A stretch of DNA of 64,000 nt from Deltaproteobacteria bacterium (GCA_009668975.1 SBEG01000012.1:1-64000); one strand, 5' to 3'; shown: positions 53,776-62,806, counted from the first letter of the stretch. Translations and numbers: made by a program. The notes: generated by a model from the letters alone, not told the origin.

Positions 53776-55788
53776 GTGCTGATCACAACCTCCCAACTGG
53801 CCCGCCTCGTCATCCCCGCTGGCATCAAGGTGGTCTCCCTCGACCTGTTTGACACTCTTTTGCTGCGCAATGTCGATCCCCCGGAGGTCACCATCCGGCT
53901 GGTGGCCGAGCGGATCGTCGAGCGAGCTCTGCTGCCGGTTGGTGCACAGGAGTACCAGGCGTTGCGGGGGAAGGTGGAAGCCGGGCTGCGCGCGGAGGCG
54001 AATGAACGGGGGGGCGACGCCGAGTGCTCCCTTGCCGAGATTTCCTGTCGGATCACGGAGAAGTTGCGGCTGCCACCGGAGATGGCTGAGCGGCTGATCG
54101 ACACTGAGTTGGAGGTCGAGTCCCTCATCATCGACCCGAATCCTGAGGTGGTCGCCTTGATCCGCAGGCTTGGCAACCGTCACCGCGTGGTGGCGGTTTC
54201 TGATACCTACTTCGACTCCGAACAACTCGCCCGTTTGCTCGCTGCACTTGAACTAGGCTGCTTGTTCAGCCGGGTCTACGCCTCCTGCGAGTGGGGAGTG
54301 ACCAAGCAGAGCGGGCGGCTATTCGATAAGGTCTTGGCCGAGGAGGGGGTGGACCCCGGTGAGATGATACACCTGGGGGACAACTTTCACGGGGACTATC
54401 TTTCCCCTTCCAAACGAGGCATTCGGGCGGTTTTCCTGTACGACCCAGAGACCCTGAACCGGAAACGGAGCCTGCGCCGGGCGCTGTCGAAGGGGAGGCA
54501 CGCGGACCTGTACCGGCTCTATTTCGACCGGAGTGACCGAGACGGCTGGTACGGGAGCCCGGCCAGTCCGTACCGCTTCGGGCGGCAACTGATGGGGCCG
54601 CTTCTGACGATTTTTACCGCTCGTCTCGTGCATGAGCTCCGCGGTCAAGGCTGCCCGAGGCTTTTCTTTGTGGCGCGGGACGGTTTTCTGCTGCAGAGGC
54701 TGTACCGAGAGCTGGCACCGGATCTTGGGGGGCGGGAGGAGCACTACCTTTCCCTCAGCCGTTACACGGCGGCACTCGCTTCCATCTCGGTCTTGGGTCC
54801 CCGAGAGGTGGTGCTGGCCGGTTTTGCCTGCATCACGCTGCAGGACGCCCTGCACCGGCTGGGGGTGGGGTCCCTCCCCGAAATCGAGGGGATCGCGGCT
54901 CGACTCGGGCTGCCGGTGGATACGCCGGTCCAGCAGGAAGAACTCTACTTGCAGCTCAGGAAGCTCTTCGAACAGGACGACTTCCGCAGCCCGGTACTGC
55001 TCGCCGCTGCCCGGATGCGTGCGGGGCTAGAGCGCTACCTGGAAGGGGAAGGATTCTTCGGTACCCGTCCCGCGGCCCTGGTCGATATTGGATGGCACGG
55101 CACCATCCAGGAATGCCTGCACGTGGCCTTCGGGCACCGCCCCGATTTCCCGCCACTTGTCGGATACTACGTCGCGGTGATGCCCCCCTTCATGGAGAAT
55201 CCTACCACGCGTAAAGGGCTGATCCTCGACTACCGGCAAGCCAGCCCGGAAGAGTCCGCCATCGCCCTGCACCGGGAACTCTGGGAGCTCTCGACCCGCG
55301 CTTTCCACGGCACCACCACCGGTTACGTCGAATGGGTCGGCCATACCGTGCCGGTCCGCAAGCGGGAGGGGACTCCGGAGAAGAGGGCCGAGCTGAACGG
55401 CTTCGTTCTTGAAATCCAGCGGGGAGTCCTTGACTGTACCCGTGACTTCGCTCGCATGAACGCGGTGATCCCCGCTGATCTTGCCTTTCTCAAGGAGATC
55501 GCGCTCTCGGAATACGATCTTGCCGTCAGCTTTCCTGAGGGAGGGGTTGCGGAGCTCTTCGAACGCCTTTCACATCCAGATGATTTCGGCTCAGGGCGCT
55601 TTACCCCGCTGGTTCGCAGCTTTGCCTGGCGCGAGATCATCGCGGGGCGCCGCTTCCTGGGCGAGTTCCTGGATAATCCGTGGCGCGAGGCTTCGCTGGT
55701 CTGTTCGCGCCTCCCTTTCTTGTCTCTCTACCAGACTGTGAAGAAGCTCATCTGTTGGCGGAGAGGAGCGAGGTACTACGCGCCATGA
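53776..55788 (+). CDS. HAD-superfamily protein of glycan clusters
   Basis: This 670-residue protein has an N-terminal HAD domain with motif VVSLDLFDTLLLR (nucleophile Asp in DLFDT), the VAVSDTYFDS motif II and the LGDNFHGDYLSP motif IV. The C-terminal 400 residues carry FFVARDGFLLQRLYREL and YLSLSRYTAALASI and are found in similar proteins of polysaccharide clusters. Phosphatase activity on a sugar phosphate is plausible. It could supply the phosphatase between kinase and guanylyltransferase in heptose synthesis, but GmhB-type HAD proteins are much smaller. The start is GTG 53776. It is coupled to the small gene next. Confidence 0.72.
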   Translation: MLITTSQLARLVIPAGIKVVSLDLFDTLLLRNVDPPEVTIRLVAERIVERALLPVGAQEYQALRGKVEAGLRAEANERGGDAECSLAEISCRITEKLRLPPEMAERLIDTELEVESLIIDPNPEVVALIRRLGNRHRVVAVSDTYFDSEQLARLLAALELGCLFSRVYASCEWGVTKQSGRLFDKVLAEEGVDPGEMIHLGDNFHGDYLSPSKRGIRAVFLYDPETLNRKRSLRRALSKGRHADLYRLYFDRSDRDGWYGSPASPYRFGRQLMGPLLTIFTARLVHELRGQGCPRLFFVARDGFLLQRLYRELAPDLGGREEHYLSLSRYTAALASISVLGPREVVLAGFACITLQDALHRLGVGSLPEIEGIAARLGLPVDTPVQQEELYLQLRKLFEQDDFRSPVLLAAARMRAGLERYLEGEGFFGTRPAALVDIGWHGTIQECLHVAFGHRPDFPPLVGYYVAVMPPFMENPTTRKGLILDYRQASPEESAIALHRELWELSTRAFHGTTTGYVEWVGHTVPVRKREGTPEKRAELNGFVLEIQRGVLDCTRDFARMNAVIPADLAFLKEIALSEYDLAVSFPEGGVAELFERLSHPDDFGSGRFTPLVRSFAWREIIAGRRFLGEFLDNPWREASLVCSRLPFLSLYQTVKKLICWRRGARYYAP

Positions 55789-56075
55789 GGGGATGGGTGA
55801 AGATACGGAGCGTGGTGATCGATACCGTCGTTTGTGCCGTCTGCTCCATTCTGTATAGCACTCGCTTCCCGGGCTACTCCGGCTATCTCGCAGGCCGCAG
55901 GCGGCGGGTAAGTTTCCGCTCCGAGCTGGCGGCGTGGAAGGAAAACATCACGGCCGCCTTCGCGGTGGCCGTCACTGGGGCCGTGTTGCGCATCCTGGCT
56001 GCACTACCACCTCATCAGGGGGAAAAATTATTTCTCAGCATAGTCAACCTCAAAAACCGACGGCCGCGGTGGTGA
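55785..56075 (+). CDS. small membrane protein of unknown function
   Basis: This 96-residue protein starts at ATG 55785 inside the previous stop (ATGA) and ends in a GTGA overlap with the next start at 56072, so it is tightly coupled on both sides. Two hydrophobic stretches are likely membrane segments: VVIDTVVCAVCSILYS, about residues 10-25, and AAFAVAVTGAVLRILAAL, about residues 57-74. The rest is basic. I do not recognise it. The double overlap supports a translated gene. Confidence 0.5.
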   Translation: MRGWVKIRSVVIDTVVCAVCSILYSTRFPGYSGYLAGRRRRVSFRSELAAWKENITAAFAVAVTGAVLRILAALPPHQGEKLFLSIVNLKNRRPRW

Positions 56076-57520
56076 GTCAGCATCGTCACTCCACGGGGGA
56101 GGTCCCAGTGACCGTGGTTATCGTGAACTGGAACCGGCGCGACTGCGTCCTCTCCTTGCTGGATTCGTTGCTTCTCCTCGAGCACCGCGCCCTCACTGTC
56201 ATCGTGGTGGACAATGCCTCCTCTGACGGTTCGGCTGAGATCATCCGCAATCATCCGCTTTCGGTGACCTTGCTAGAAAATTGGGAAAACTTGGGTGGGA
56301 CCGGAGGTTTCAATACTGGTATCCGCCACGCCTTGGAATTCTCAGACCAAGAGTTCATCTGGTTGTTGGATAATGACGCTGAAGTGTTACAGGACACCCT
56401 TGATCAGTTGGTCGGGGCAATGAAGCGGGATTCCTCCATCGGTGTTGCCGGCTCCTGTATCCTCAGCCCCGAGAACCGAACGGTTATTGTGGAGGCGGGA
56501 GGCTTCGTGGATCGGCGCAGCGGCACCTGGACGCCAAACCTCCGTTACCAACCATACACGCCGTTACAGGGGAAGGGGCTGGTGGAAGCTGTAGATTACG
56601 TCCCGGCCTGTTCGGCACTGGTCCGGGTCAGTGTGGTGCGCCAGATTGGCCAGTTGGACGAACGTTTTTTCCTTCACTGGGACGACATCGACTTCTGCGC
56701 TCGGGTGCGTGAGGCTGGATACCGGGTGGTTTCGGTCCTAGACTCACCAGCGTACCATGGAGCAGAAAAGGGGTATAGTTCCATGACCCTTTACTATGAT
56801 TTCCGCAATGCGCTCCTCTATTTCGGTAAACATTTTAACGGTGTCAGCCTGCTGCGCACCTACATGAACGTACTCAGCAATTACATGAGTTCTCTCGTTT
56901 ATATGCGCTTAATGGGGAAGACGACTTTGGCCAACTACCTGGGTGAGGGGGTGTGTGACTTTCTAGCCGGACGTTTCGGTCGGTCCAGGACCAACCCTGC
57001 GGCACTGCGTGAACAACCGACCTCGAAGCATTCGGTACGGGATAATTCCCTCTGCGGTTGTACCAAGGTGATCCTGTTTGCCGTTGGCTCCTACGAGGAG
57101 ATTGTCTCCGCACTGGCTGCCGTCAGGGTGCTGTCCCCCTTAGCCTCCCTTGCAGTCGTAGTGGCGGCGGACCGCGCCGAAGCCTACCGCTTGCCGGGAG
57201 TCGATCGACTGATCGTCTATGACCTTCTGAAGGACGGCCTGGCGGCGAGGCTTAAAACAGCGGGGGATATTCTGGCGGAACGCTATTCCTACGGGGTTAC
57301 CGCCGGAAAGGGGTTCACCATCCCTTATGCTTTCCTGCTGGGCCGCAATTTCACCTTTGAACCGGACGGTGCTTTGGCGCTTTCCGAAGTCTCCTGGAAA
57401 AGTGTGTGGAAGCTGCCGACAGCTCTACTATTGGGCAAGCTCTGCGCCGCACTTCTGCTGATTCCCGCTTGTGCCGCGGCACGTATTAGAGTCAAGCTGG
57501 CAAAGGAACCTTCCTTATGA
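56072..57520 (+). CDS. family 2 glycosyltransferase with extra C-terminal domain
   Basis: The first 300 residues form a GT2 domain: VTVVIVNWNRRDCVLSLLDS, the DxD-like WLLDNDAEVLQD, and WDDIDFCARVREAGYRV. This matches the rhamnosyltransferase/galactofuranosyltransferase-like subgroup. About 180 further residues (TKVILFAVGSYEEIVSALAA onward) form an extra alpha/beta domain of unknown role. The start is GTG 56072 in the overlap with the small gene; GTG 56108 is in frame and would also fit. The stop overlaps the flavoprotein start by four bases. Confidence 0.8.
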   Translation: MSQHRHSTGEVPVTVVIVNWNRRDCVLSLLDSLLLLEHRALTVIVVDNASSDGSAEIIRNHPLSVTLLENWENLGGTGGFNTGIRHALEFSDQEFIWLLDNDAEVLQDTLDQLVGAMKRDSSIGVAGSCILSPENRTVIVEAGGFVDRRSGTWTPNLRYQPYTPLQGKGLVEAVDYVPACSALVRVSVVRQIGQLDERFFLHWDDIDFCARVREAGYRVVSVLDSPAYHGAEKGYSSMTLYYDFRNALLYFGKHFNGVSLLRTYMNVLSNYMSSLVYMRLMGKTTLANYLGEGVCDFLAGRFGRSRTNPAALREQPTSKHSVRDNSLCGCTKVILFAVGSYEEIVSALAAVRVLSPLASLAVVVAADRAEAYRLPGVDRLIVYDLLKDGLAARLKTAGDILAERYSYGVTAGKGFTIPYAFLLGRNFTFEPDGALALSEVSWKSVWKLPTALLLGKLCAALLLIPACAAARIRVKLAKEPSL

Positions 57521-58869
57521 ATATTTTCATCCTCGGCGCAGGCCCTACAGGACTCGGTGCCGCATATAATCTGAATAATTCCGGCCAGACCGGATGGCGC
57601 CTATTCGAGCGCAACAGTCACGCAGGCGGCTTGTCCGCTTCATTTCTCGACAATCGCGGCTTTACCTGGGACATTGGGGGGCACGTCCTCTTCTCCCACT
57701 ACGACTATTTCGACAAGGCCATCGAAGAGGCTTTGGGATTCGAACATTTCAACCATCTTAGGGAAAGCTGGATCAGAATCCTGCAGACTTGGGTGCCTTA
57801 TCCATTCCAGAACAATATCCGCCATCTGCCCGCGGAGGCTCTTGAAGCTTGTTTAGAGGGTCTTCGCTCTCAGCGGCCTGATCTAGAGAGAAGTGCCAAT
57901 TTTCGCGAATGGATGGATGCGATCTTCGGTGAGGGTATTGTCAGGTACTTTATGGAGCCCTACAACCGAAAGGTCTGGGGGGTGCCGCTGGAGACGATGG
58001 GTAAGGAATGGCTTGGCGAGCGGGTGAGTGTAGTGGATTTCGCCCGGGTAAAGAAGAACATTGCAGAGCAGAGGGATGACGTGAACTGGGGGCCGAACAA
58101 CCGGTTCAAATTTCCCAAATTTGGCGGTACCGGGGCGATTTTTGAAGGAATTGCCCGACCGTTCCGCGATCAGATTTCTTTTGATCATGATCTGGTGGCG
58201 GTGGATCTGGAGGCAAAAGAGGTCACTTTTGCCAACGGCCGTACAGAACATTATGATGTGCTGATCAATACCACTCCGCTTGATTGTTTCATCAAGAAGT
58301 GCGTAGCTGTTCCGGATGCTGTTCGTGATGCTGCAAAAGAACTGGTACACAATGGCGGGCTGATCGTCGGACTTGGATTTGCCGGTAAAAGGATCGACCC
58401 CAAATGCTGGATGTATTTCCCCGAAGCGAATTCACCTTTCTATCGAGTGACGAATTTCTTCAATTATTCTCCATATAACGTTCCTAACGGAGACGTCGAT
58501 AACTATTTCTCCCTGATGTGCGAGACGACCTACTCACCCCACAAGCCGGTGGACAAGGAGCGAATCATTGAAGATACCATCCAGGGTCTGGTCAACACCG
58601 GAATGATCACCGAAGAAGAGCGTGGCCGGATCTTCAGCCGCTATCTCATCGATATCCCGTATTCCTATCCGGTGCCGACAGTTGGACGGGATAAAGCCCT
58701 CGGGGTTATCCAACCCTGGCTGGAATCTCAGGGTGTGTTTTCCCGCGGTCGTTTCGGAGCCTGGAAATATGAGGTGGGAAATATGGACCACTCCTTCATG
58801 CAGGGTGTCGAAATCGCGGAGCGGATCTTGCTCGGTACTGACGAAAGAACCATCAACGGAAAGATGTGA
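57517..58869 (+). CDS. FAD-dependent UDP-galactopyranose-mutase-like protein
   Basis: This 450-residue flavoprotein has the dinucleotide-binding loop FILGAGPTGLGAAYNL at the very N-terminus, the second FAD motif ERNSHAGGLSASF and the GGHVLFSH segment of the UGM/protoporphyrinogen-oxidase-like group. In polysaccharide clusters, relatives convert a pyranose to a furanose sugar or oxidise a sugar. Mutase activity on an unknown nucleotide sugar is possible but unproven, as the catalytic residues for UDP-Galp binding cannot be checked here. It is the last gene of the glycan operon. Confidence 0.78.
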   Translation: MNIFILGAGPTGLGAAYNLNNSGQTGWRLFERNSHAGGLSASFLDNRGFTWDIGGHVLFSHYDYFDKAIEEALGFEHFNHLRESWIRILQTWVPYPFQNNIRHLPAEALEACLEGLRSQRPDLERSANFREWMDAIFGEGIVRYFMEPYNRKVWGVPLETMGKEWLGERVSVVDFARVKKNIAEQRDDVNWGPNNRFKFPKFGGTGAIFEGIARPFRDQISFDHDLVAVDLEAKEVTFANGRTEHYDVLINTTPLDCFIKKCVAVPDAVRDAAKELVHNGGLIVGLGFAGKRIDPKCWMYFPEANSPFYRVTNFFNYSPYNVPNGDVDNYFSLMCETTYSPHKPVDKERIIEDTIQGLVNTGMITEEERGRIFSRYLIDIPYSYPVPTVGRDKALGVIQPWLESQGVFSRGRFGAWKYEVGNMDHSFMQGVEIAERILLGTDERTINGKM

Positions 58870-59033
58870 GTGTTGTTGATTGTGTCTCGCTTAGTCTGTG
58901 CTTGCACGCTGAACCGCTTCCTACTCCTCCGAAGTAGCTTGCCGGGTTAGCGCGAAAGTGTGTGTGCCTTTGGCAAAGAACCTGAAGGATAACAGGCGGA
59001 GACTGGATAGAAAAATTGCGTTAGGCGTACGCC

Positions 59034-59279
59034 TTACAATGGCAGTAGATTATGAAGAGCTTTCTTTACTCTCTCCTGGTCCCCGACCGCTAATTCTCCG
59101 GCTTTTCTGATGATCAATTGTTCTTCCAGGGTGAACAATTTCATTCGTACGATTGATGCTGACGGTAGTCCGGCGGAATCCAAGTCCTGGATTTCGATAT
59201 CAAGAGGCCAATCAGAATTCTTGGCGCTCGAACAATTACGCGGACTCGGGATGTTACGGAACTGATGGAATGAACGTCA
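59034..59279 (-). pseudogene. MazF/PemK-like toxin remnant
   Basis: Read on the minus strand, this open stretch encodes DWPLDIEIQDLDSAGL, then LPSASIVRMKLFTLEEQLII and RKAGELAVGDQERVKKALHN, ending at a stop at 59036-59034. This matches the C-terminal half of the MazF/PemK family (GL-x-x-x-S-x-V-R then KLFTL and the I-x-K-x-G-x-L helix). No start codon with the N-terminal beta-barrel part lies upstream in frame. A neighbouring frame has a VTSRVR string that may be the worn rest after a frameshift. No antitoxin gene is adjacent, so a functional toxin is unlikely. Confidence 0.6.
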
Positions 59280-59329
59280 ACGGTACGTTTTGAGGTAATA
59301 ATTCAGCAATTAAACAACACAACCCTGAT

Positions 59330-59382
59330 GTAGGGGCACGGCGCGCCGTGCCCAGATTGGGCTAGGCATGCCTAGCCCCTAC
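59330..59382. repeat. GTAGGGGC-type nested palindrome, copy 3
   Basis: The ends GTAGGGGC (59330-59337) and GCCCCTAC (59375-59382) enclose two perfect 20-bp palindromes: GGGCACGGCGCGCCGTGCCC (59334-59353) and GGGCTAGGCATGCCTAGCCC (59359-59378). It is intergenic. It shares its ends and two-hairpin layout with the elements at 10886 and 28249. Confidence 0.92.
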
Positions 59383-59512
59383 CATTAATATGATTAATTG
59401 TCCCCGTAATAAGTGGCTTCTGACCGAAGTTTATTGTGCCTGCGCGCCGAAGCGATGCAGCGCGATAGAGGGGCCTCTAGCGTAGCGAGCGAGAGGAAGG
59501 ATTCCGATTTTG

Positions 59513-59540
59513 TTGACAAATATATTTATTTCTATAAGAT
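59513..59540 (+). promoter_or_regulatory. sigma-70 promoter before leuB
   Basis: TTGACA (59513-59518) is followed after 16 bases by TAAGAT (59535-59540). It lies 47 bases upstream of the leuB ATG, with AAAAAGGAGAG as the ribosome site. Confidence 0.65.
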
Positions 59541-59587
59541 AACGAGTTCACTGATGCATTGAACATGAGTAGAAAAAGGAGAGCGGA

Positions 59588-60640
59588 ATGTACAAAATAG
59601 CCGTGATCGGTGGGGACGGAACCGGCCCCGAGGTCGTTCGTGAAGGTCTGAAGGTTCTGGATGCGGTCAACAGCAAGTACGGGATCAAGATGGAGTATAC
59701 GCCGTTTGATTTCGGTGGAGAGCGCTATCTGCGTACCGGCGAGGTGCTGCCGGAGTCGGCGGTTTCCGACCTGCGTCAGTTTGACTCCATCTTCCTTGGC
59801 GCCATTGGCCATCCTGATGTAAAGCCCGGAATCCTCGAGAAGGGGATTCTGCTGAAGCTTCGCTTTGAGCTGGATCAGTACATCAACCTGCGCCCTGTTA
59901 AGCTCTACCCGAACGTGGAAACCCCGCTGAAAGATAAGAAACCTGAAGATATCGATTTCGTGGTGGTTCGTGAGAACAGTGAGGGACTTTATACCGGTAC
60001 CGGCGGTGTGCTGAAAAAGGGTACTCCGGATGAGGTTGCCATCCAGACCTCCATCAATACCCGTAAGGGTGTCGAGCGCTGTCTCCGCTATGCCTTTGAA
60101 TATACCCGCAAGCGCAACAAGAACAAGACTTTGACCCTCTGCGGCAAAACCAACGTCCTTACTTTTGCCTTTGATCTCTGGGAGCGTACCTTCCATGAAC
60201 TTGGCGACAAAGATTATGCCGATATCAAACGTGAATACGCCCACGTTGATGCGACCACCATGTGGATGGTGAAAAATCCCGAGTGGTTCGACGTAATTGT
60301 GACCGATAACATGTTTGGTGACATCATTACCGACCTCGGCGCCATGGTTCAGGGCGGTATGGGCATCGCTTCCGGCGGTAATATCAATCCGGAAGGTGTT
60401 TCCATGTTCGAGCCGATCGGCGGCAGCGCACCGAAGTATACCGGCAAGAACGTGATCAACCCGATGGCGGCAATCGGCGCCGCTCAGATGATGCTCGACA
60501 TTCTTGGTGAAGAGAAGGCCGCGAAAGACGTCGAGACCGCCATGGTCAGCGTTATGCAGCAGATGAAGAGCATGAGCGCCGGCAAGATGGGCTACTCGAC
60601 AACCGAGATCGGCGATATGGTTGCCAAGGCTGTCAGTTAA
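59588..60640 (+). CDS. leuB: 3-isopropylmalate dehydrogenase family enzyme
   Basis: This 350-residue member of the beta-decarboxylating dehydrogenase family has the opening [13 protein letters not shown], the metal- and substrate-binding [20 protein letters not shown] and the NAD-binding [20 protein letters not shown]. It would oxidise 3-isopropylmalate in leucine synthesis. Isocitrate, homoisocitrate and tartrate dehydrogenases share the fold. I prefer LeuB because the Geobacter gene beside asd and truA is so annotated (recalled). No leuC or leuD is in the window. Confidence 0.85.
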   Translation: MYKIAVIGGDGTGPEVVREGLKVLDAVNSKYGIKMEYTPFDFGGERYLRTGEVLPESAVSDLRQFDSIFLGAIGHPDVKPGILEKGILLKLRFELDQYINLRPVKLYPNVETPLKDKKPEDIDFVVVRENSEGLYTGTGGVLKKGTPDEVAIQTSINTRKGVERCLRYAFEYTRKRNKNKTLTLCGKTNVLTFAFDLWERTFHELGDKDYADIKREYAHVDATTMWMVKNPEWFDVIVTDNMFGDIITDLGAMVQGGMGIASGGNINPEGVSMFEPIGGSAPKYTGKNVINPMAAIGAAQMMLDILGEEKAAKDVETAMVSVMQQMKSMSAGKMGYSTTEIGDMVAKAVS

Positions 60641-60744
60641 CGGATAAAATTAAATTTTGATAAAATAGAGACCGTGGCTGATAGTGCTTCTTTCTCCTTT
60701 GCAATGCCGCTCAGGAAGGAAGCCACAGGTCGATTACGTAAGAA

Positions 60745-60780
60745 AAAGGGGGGCGGTATTCTACAGCCCCCCTTTCTTTT
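60745..60780 (+). terminator. terminator between leuB and asd
   Basis: The arms AAAGGGGGGC (60745-60754) and GCCCCCCTTT (60766-60775) enclose 11 bases and are followed by CTTTT. It lies 105 bases past leuB and about 90 bases before asd. Confidence 0.88.
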
Positions 60781-60871
60781 TAGTTGACAAGAGTCGTTTA
60801 CTGTCAATAAAATTGTTAAATTTTCCGGCCGTCCGAACTTGGGCCGCCCTAGAGAGGAGACTGGCAAGACA

Positions 60872-61897
60872 ATGGCAAAAAAACTGTGGAATGTCGCCAT
60901 AGCCGGTGCCACTGGCGCCGTTGGCAATCAAATGATTGAGTGTCTTGAAGAGAGGAACTTTCCGATCGGAAAGATCAAATTCCTGGCAAGTGAGCGGAGT
61001 ATCGGGAAGGTTCTGGAGTATAAGGGTAAACCGGTCCAGGTTGAACTTTTGGACCACGATGCCTTTGAGGGGATTGACATTGCCCTGTTCTCGGCCGGCG
61101 GCGGCAGATCGCTGGAGTTCTGTCCTTCCGCGGCGCGATCCGGAGCCGTTTGCATCGATAACTCAAGCGCCTGGCGGATGGACCCGGATGTGCCTCTTGT
61201 GGTGCCTGAGGTGAATCCCCACGCCATCGCCGGATATACGAAAAAGGGCATCATCGCAAACCCGAACTGTTCCACAATCCAGATGGTTGTGGCGCTCAAG
61301 CCGCTCCATGATTATGCTACTATCAAGCGGCTGGTCGTCTCCACCTACCAGGCGGTGTCCGGAACCGGCAAGAAGGCCATTGATGAACTTCGGGTACAGA
61401 CCGGTGAGATGCTGAATGGGCGACCCGTGGAGGCGAAGGTCTATCCCCACCGGATTGCTTTCAACTGCCTGCCCCAGATTGATTCCTTCGAGCCGAACGG
61501 CTATACCAAGGAAGAGATGAAGATGGTCAACGAGACGGTGAAGATCATGGAGTCGCCTATCCGGGTGACGGCCACTACGGTGCGCGTACCGGTATTTTTT
61601 GGTCATTCCGAGTCGTTGAATATTGAAACGGAGAAAAAGATCACCGTTGCCAAGGCTTTTGAGCTTCTGAAAAATGCGCCCGGCTGCAAGTTGGTGGATG
61701 ACGTAGCCAAGGGTGTCTACCCGATGCCGATTGATGCTGCCGGTCAGGACCTGACATTTGTCGGCAGGATTCGCGAGGACGAGTCGATCGATAACGGCCT
61801 GAATCTCTGGGTTGTTGCCGATAATATCCGTAAGGGAGCCGCAACCAATGCGGTGCAGATCGCCGAGATACTGATCAGGGATCACCTGAAGGGGTAA
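60872..61897 (+). CDS. asd: aspartate-semialdehyde dehydrogenase
   Basis: This 341-residue enzyme reduces aspartyl phosphate to the semialdehyde for lysine, threonine and methionine synthesis. It has the NADP loop AIAGATGAVGNQM and the catalytic Cys133 in ANPNCSTIQMVVAL, with a later HRIAFNCLPQID segment. Length is typical. ATG 60872 (MAKKLWNVAI) is chosen over an earlier in-frame codon at 60839. Followed by truA after a short hairpin. Confidence 0.94.
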   Translation: MAKKLWNVAIAGATGAVGNQMIECLEERNFPIGKIKFLASERSIGKVLEYKGKPVQVELLDHDAFEGIDIALFSAGGGRSLEFCPSAARSGAVCIDNSSAWRMDPDVPLVVPEVNPHAIAGYTKKGIIANPNCSTIQMVVALKPLHDYATIKRLVVSTYQAVSGTGKKAIDELRVQTGEMLNGRPVEAKVYPHRIAFNCLPQIDSFEPNGYTKEEMKMVNETVKIMESPIRVTATTVRVPVFFGHSESLNIETEKKITVAKAFELLKNAPGCKLVDDVAKGVYPMPIDAAGQDLTFVGRIREDESIDNGLNLWVVADNIRKGAATNAVQIAEILIRDHLKG

Positions 61898-61934
61898 TCT
61901 CCGATAGATTCGGACAAGAGGTTTCAGCAGGACT

Positions 61935-61965
61935 GAGACGCCCTTCCGGGCGTCTCGCTGTTTCT
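61935..61965 (+). terminator. hairpin between asd and truA
   Basis: The arms GAGACGCCC (61935-61943) and GGGCGTCTC (61948-61956) form a perfect 9-bp stem with a four-base loop. Only a short T stretch follows (GCTGTTTCT), so it may be an attenuator or a weak terminator. It is directly before the truA start. Confidence 0.65.
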
Positions 61966-62700
61966 ATGAGAACAATCAAGCTCACCATTGAATATGACGG
62001 AACGCAGTATGCCGGTTGGCAGATTCAGCCCAACGGTCTGGCCGTGCAGGAGGTGCTGGAGAAGGCCCTCTCCGGACTGCTGGAGGAAAAGGTCCGTGTT
62101 TTTTCTTCGGGACGAACCGATGCCGGTGTGCACGCCCGGGGGATGGTGGCGGCTTTCCAGACGGAGCGAACCATTCCGGTCAAGGCCTTCCGTGAGGGGC
62201 TGAATTCGCTGTTGCCGCCCGATATTGCCATCCGCGAGGCAGTCGAGGTACCGCCCGGGTTCAATCCGCGCCGCGATGCGGTTGCCAAGATTTATCGGTA
62301 TACTATTTACAATTCACCGCGACGTTCACCACTGAATCGCTATTATGTCTGGCGCGTCGGCGAGACGCTGGATCTTGCTGTCATGCAGCGTGCCGCGGCT
62401 CTTTTTGTCGGTGAAAAGGATTTTGCCGCTTTCCGGGCCTCGAACTGCGCGGCAAAGACTACCGTGCGCCGGATCTATTCTCTGGACATTTTCCGGCGAG
62501 ACGATATGATTGTTTTCGACGTGCGGGGCTCGGGGTTTCTGAAGAATATGGTGCGGATCATGGTGGGGACCCTCGTTGAAGTCGGCCGGGGGTCCATGGA
62601 TATGCACGAGATTGAAAGTTTGTTTCAGGAGCTGGATCGGCGAAAAGCAGGCATTACCGCGCCACCGCAGGGTTTGTGTCTGGTTGAAGTCTTTTATTGA
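61966..62700 (+). CDS. truA: tRNA pseudouridine(38-40) synthase TruA
   Basis: This 244-residue enzyme converts uridines 38-40 of the tRNA anticodon arm to pseudouridine. The catalytic Asp52 lies in SSGRTDAGVHA, and the conserved GSGFLKNMVRIMVGTL segment closes the active site. Length is normal. ATG 61966 is right after the hairpin. Confidence 0.95.
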   Translation: MRTIKLTIEYDGTQYAGWQIQPNGLAVQEVLEKALSGLLEEKVRVFSSGRTDAGVHARGMVAAFQTERTIPVKAFREGLNSLLPPDIAIREAVEVPPGFNPRRDAVAKIYRYTIYNSPRRSPLNRYYVWRVGETLDLAVMQRAAALFVGEKDFAAFRASNCAAKTTVRRIYSLDIFRRDDMIVFDVRGSGFLKNMVRIMVGTLVEVGRGSMDMHEIESLFQELDRRKAGITAPPQGLCLVEVFY

Positions 62701-62723
62701 TAACAAGGCCGGGATATTTTTGC

Positions 62724-62752
62724 TTGACAAGCGGCAGAGTATCGATTAATTT
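62724..62752 (+). promoter_or_regulatory. sigma-70 promoter of rplM-rpsI
   Basis: TTGACA (62724-62729), 17 bases, then TAATTT (62747-62752). It lies 24 bases past truA and 54 bases before rplM and has consensus spacing. Confidence 0.75.
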
Positions 62753-62806
62753 ACCAGCTTTCAGTACGTCGCTGATTTTATTTCTTCATCTAGCTGTGAG
62801 GTTTCA

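Larger units (their letters stand above)
58870..59587. other. gene-poor gap between the glycan cluster and leuB
   Basis: No intact gene is seen in 718 bases. The gap contains a MazF/PemK-like remnant on the minus strand (59034-59279), a nested palindromic repeat (59330-59382) and a promoter for leuB (59513-59540). The first 160 bases and the segment 59390-59500 show nothing recognisable on either strand; the latter has short inverted matches around GCGCGATAGAGGGGCCTCTA. No tRNA was found. Confidence 0.7.

Noticed and set aside
53776..55788. HAD protein as the missing GmhB phosphatase of heptose synthesis
   Set aside because: GmhB is about 180 residues and single-domain; this protein is 670 residues with a large unknown domain, so the role is only possible, not assigned.
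58900..59030. Possible tRNA or small RNA in the gap
   Set aside because: No cloverleaf, anticodon arm or terminator-bounded hairpin could be drawn.
59588..60640. Isocitrate dehydrogenase as the product
   Set aside because: The family motifs are shared, but length, the recalled Geobacter gene order beside asd and truA, and the recalled annotation favour the isopropylmalate enzyme.
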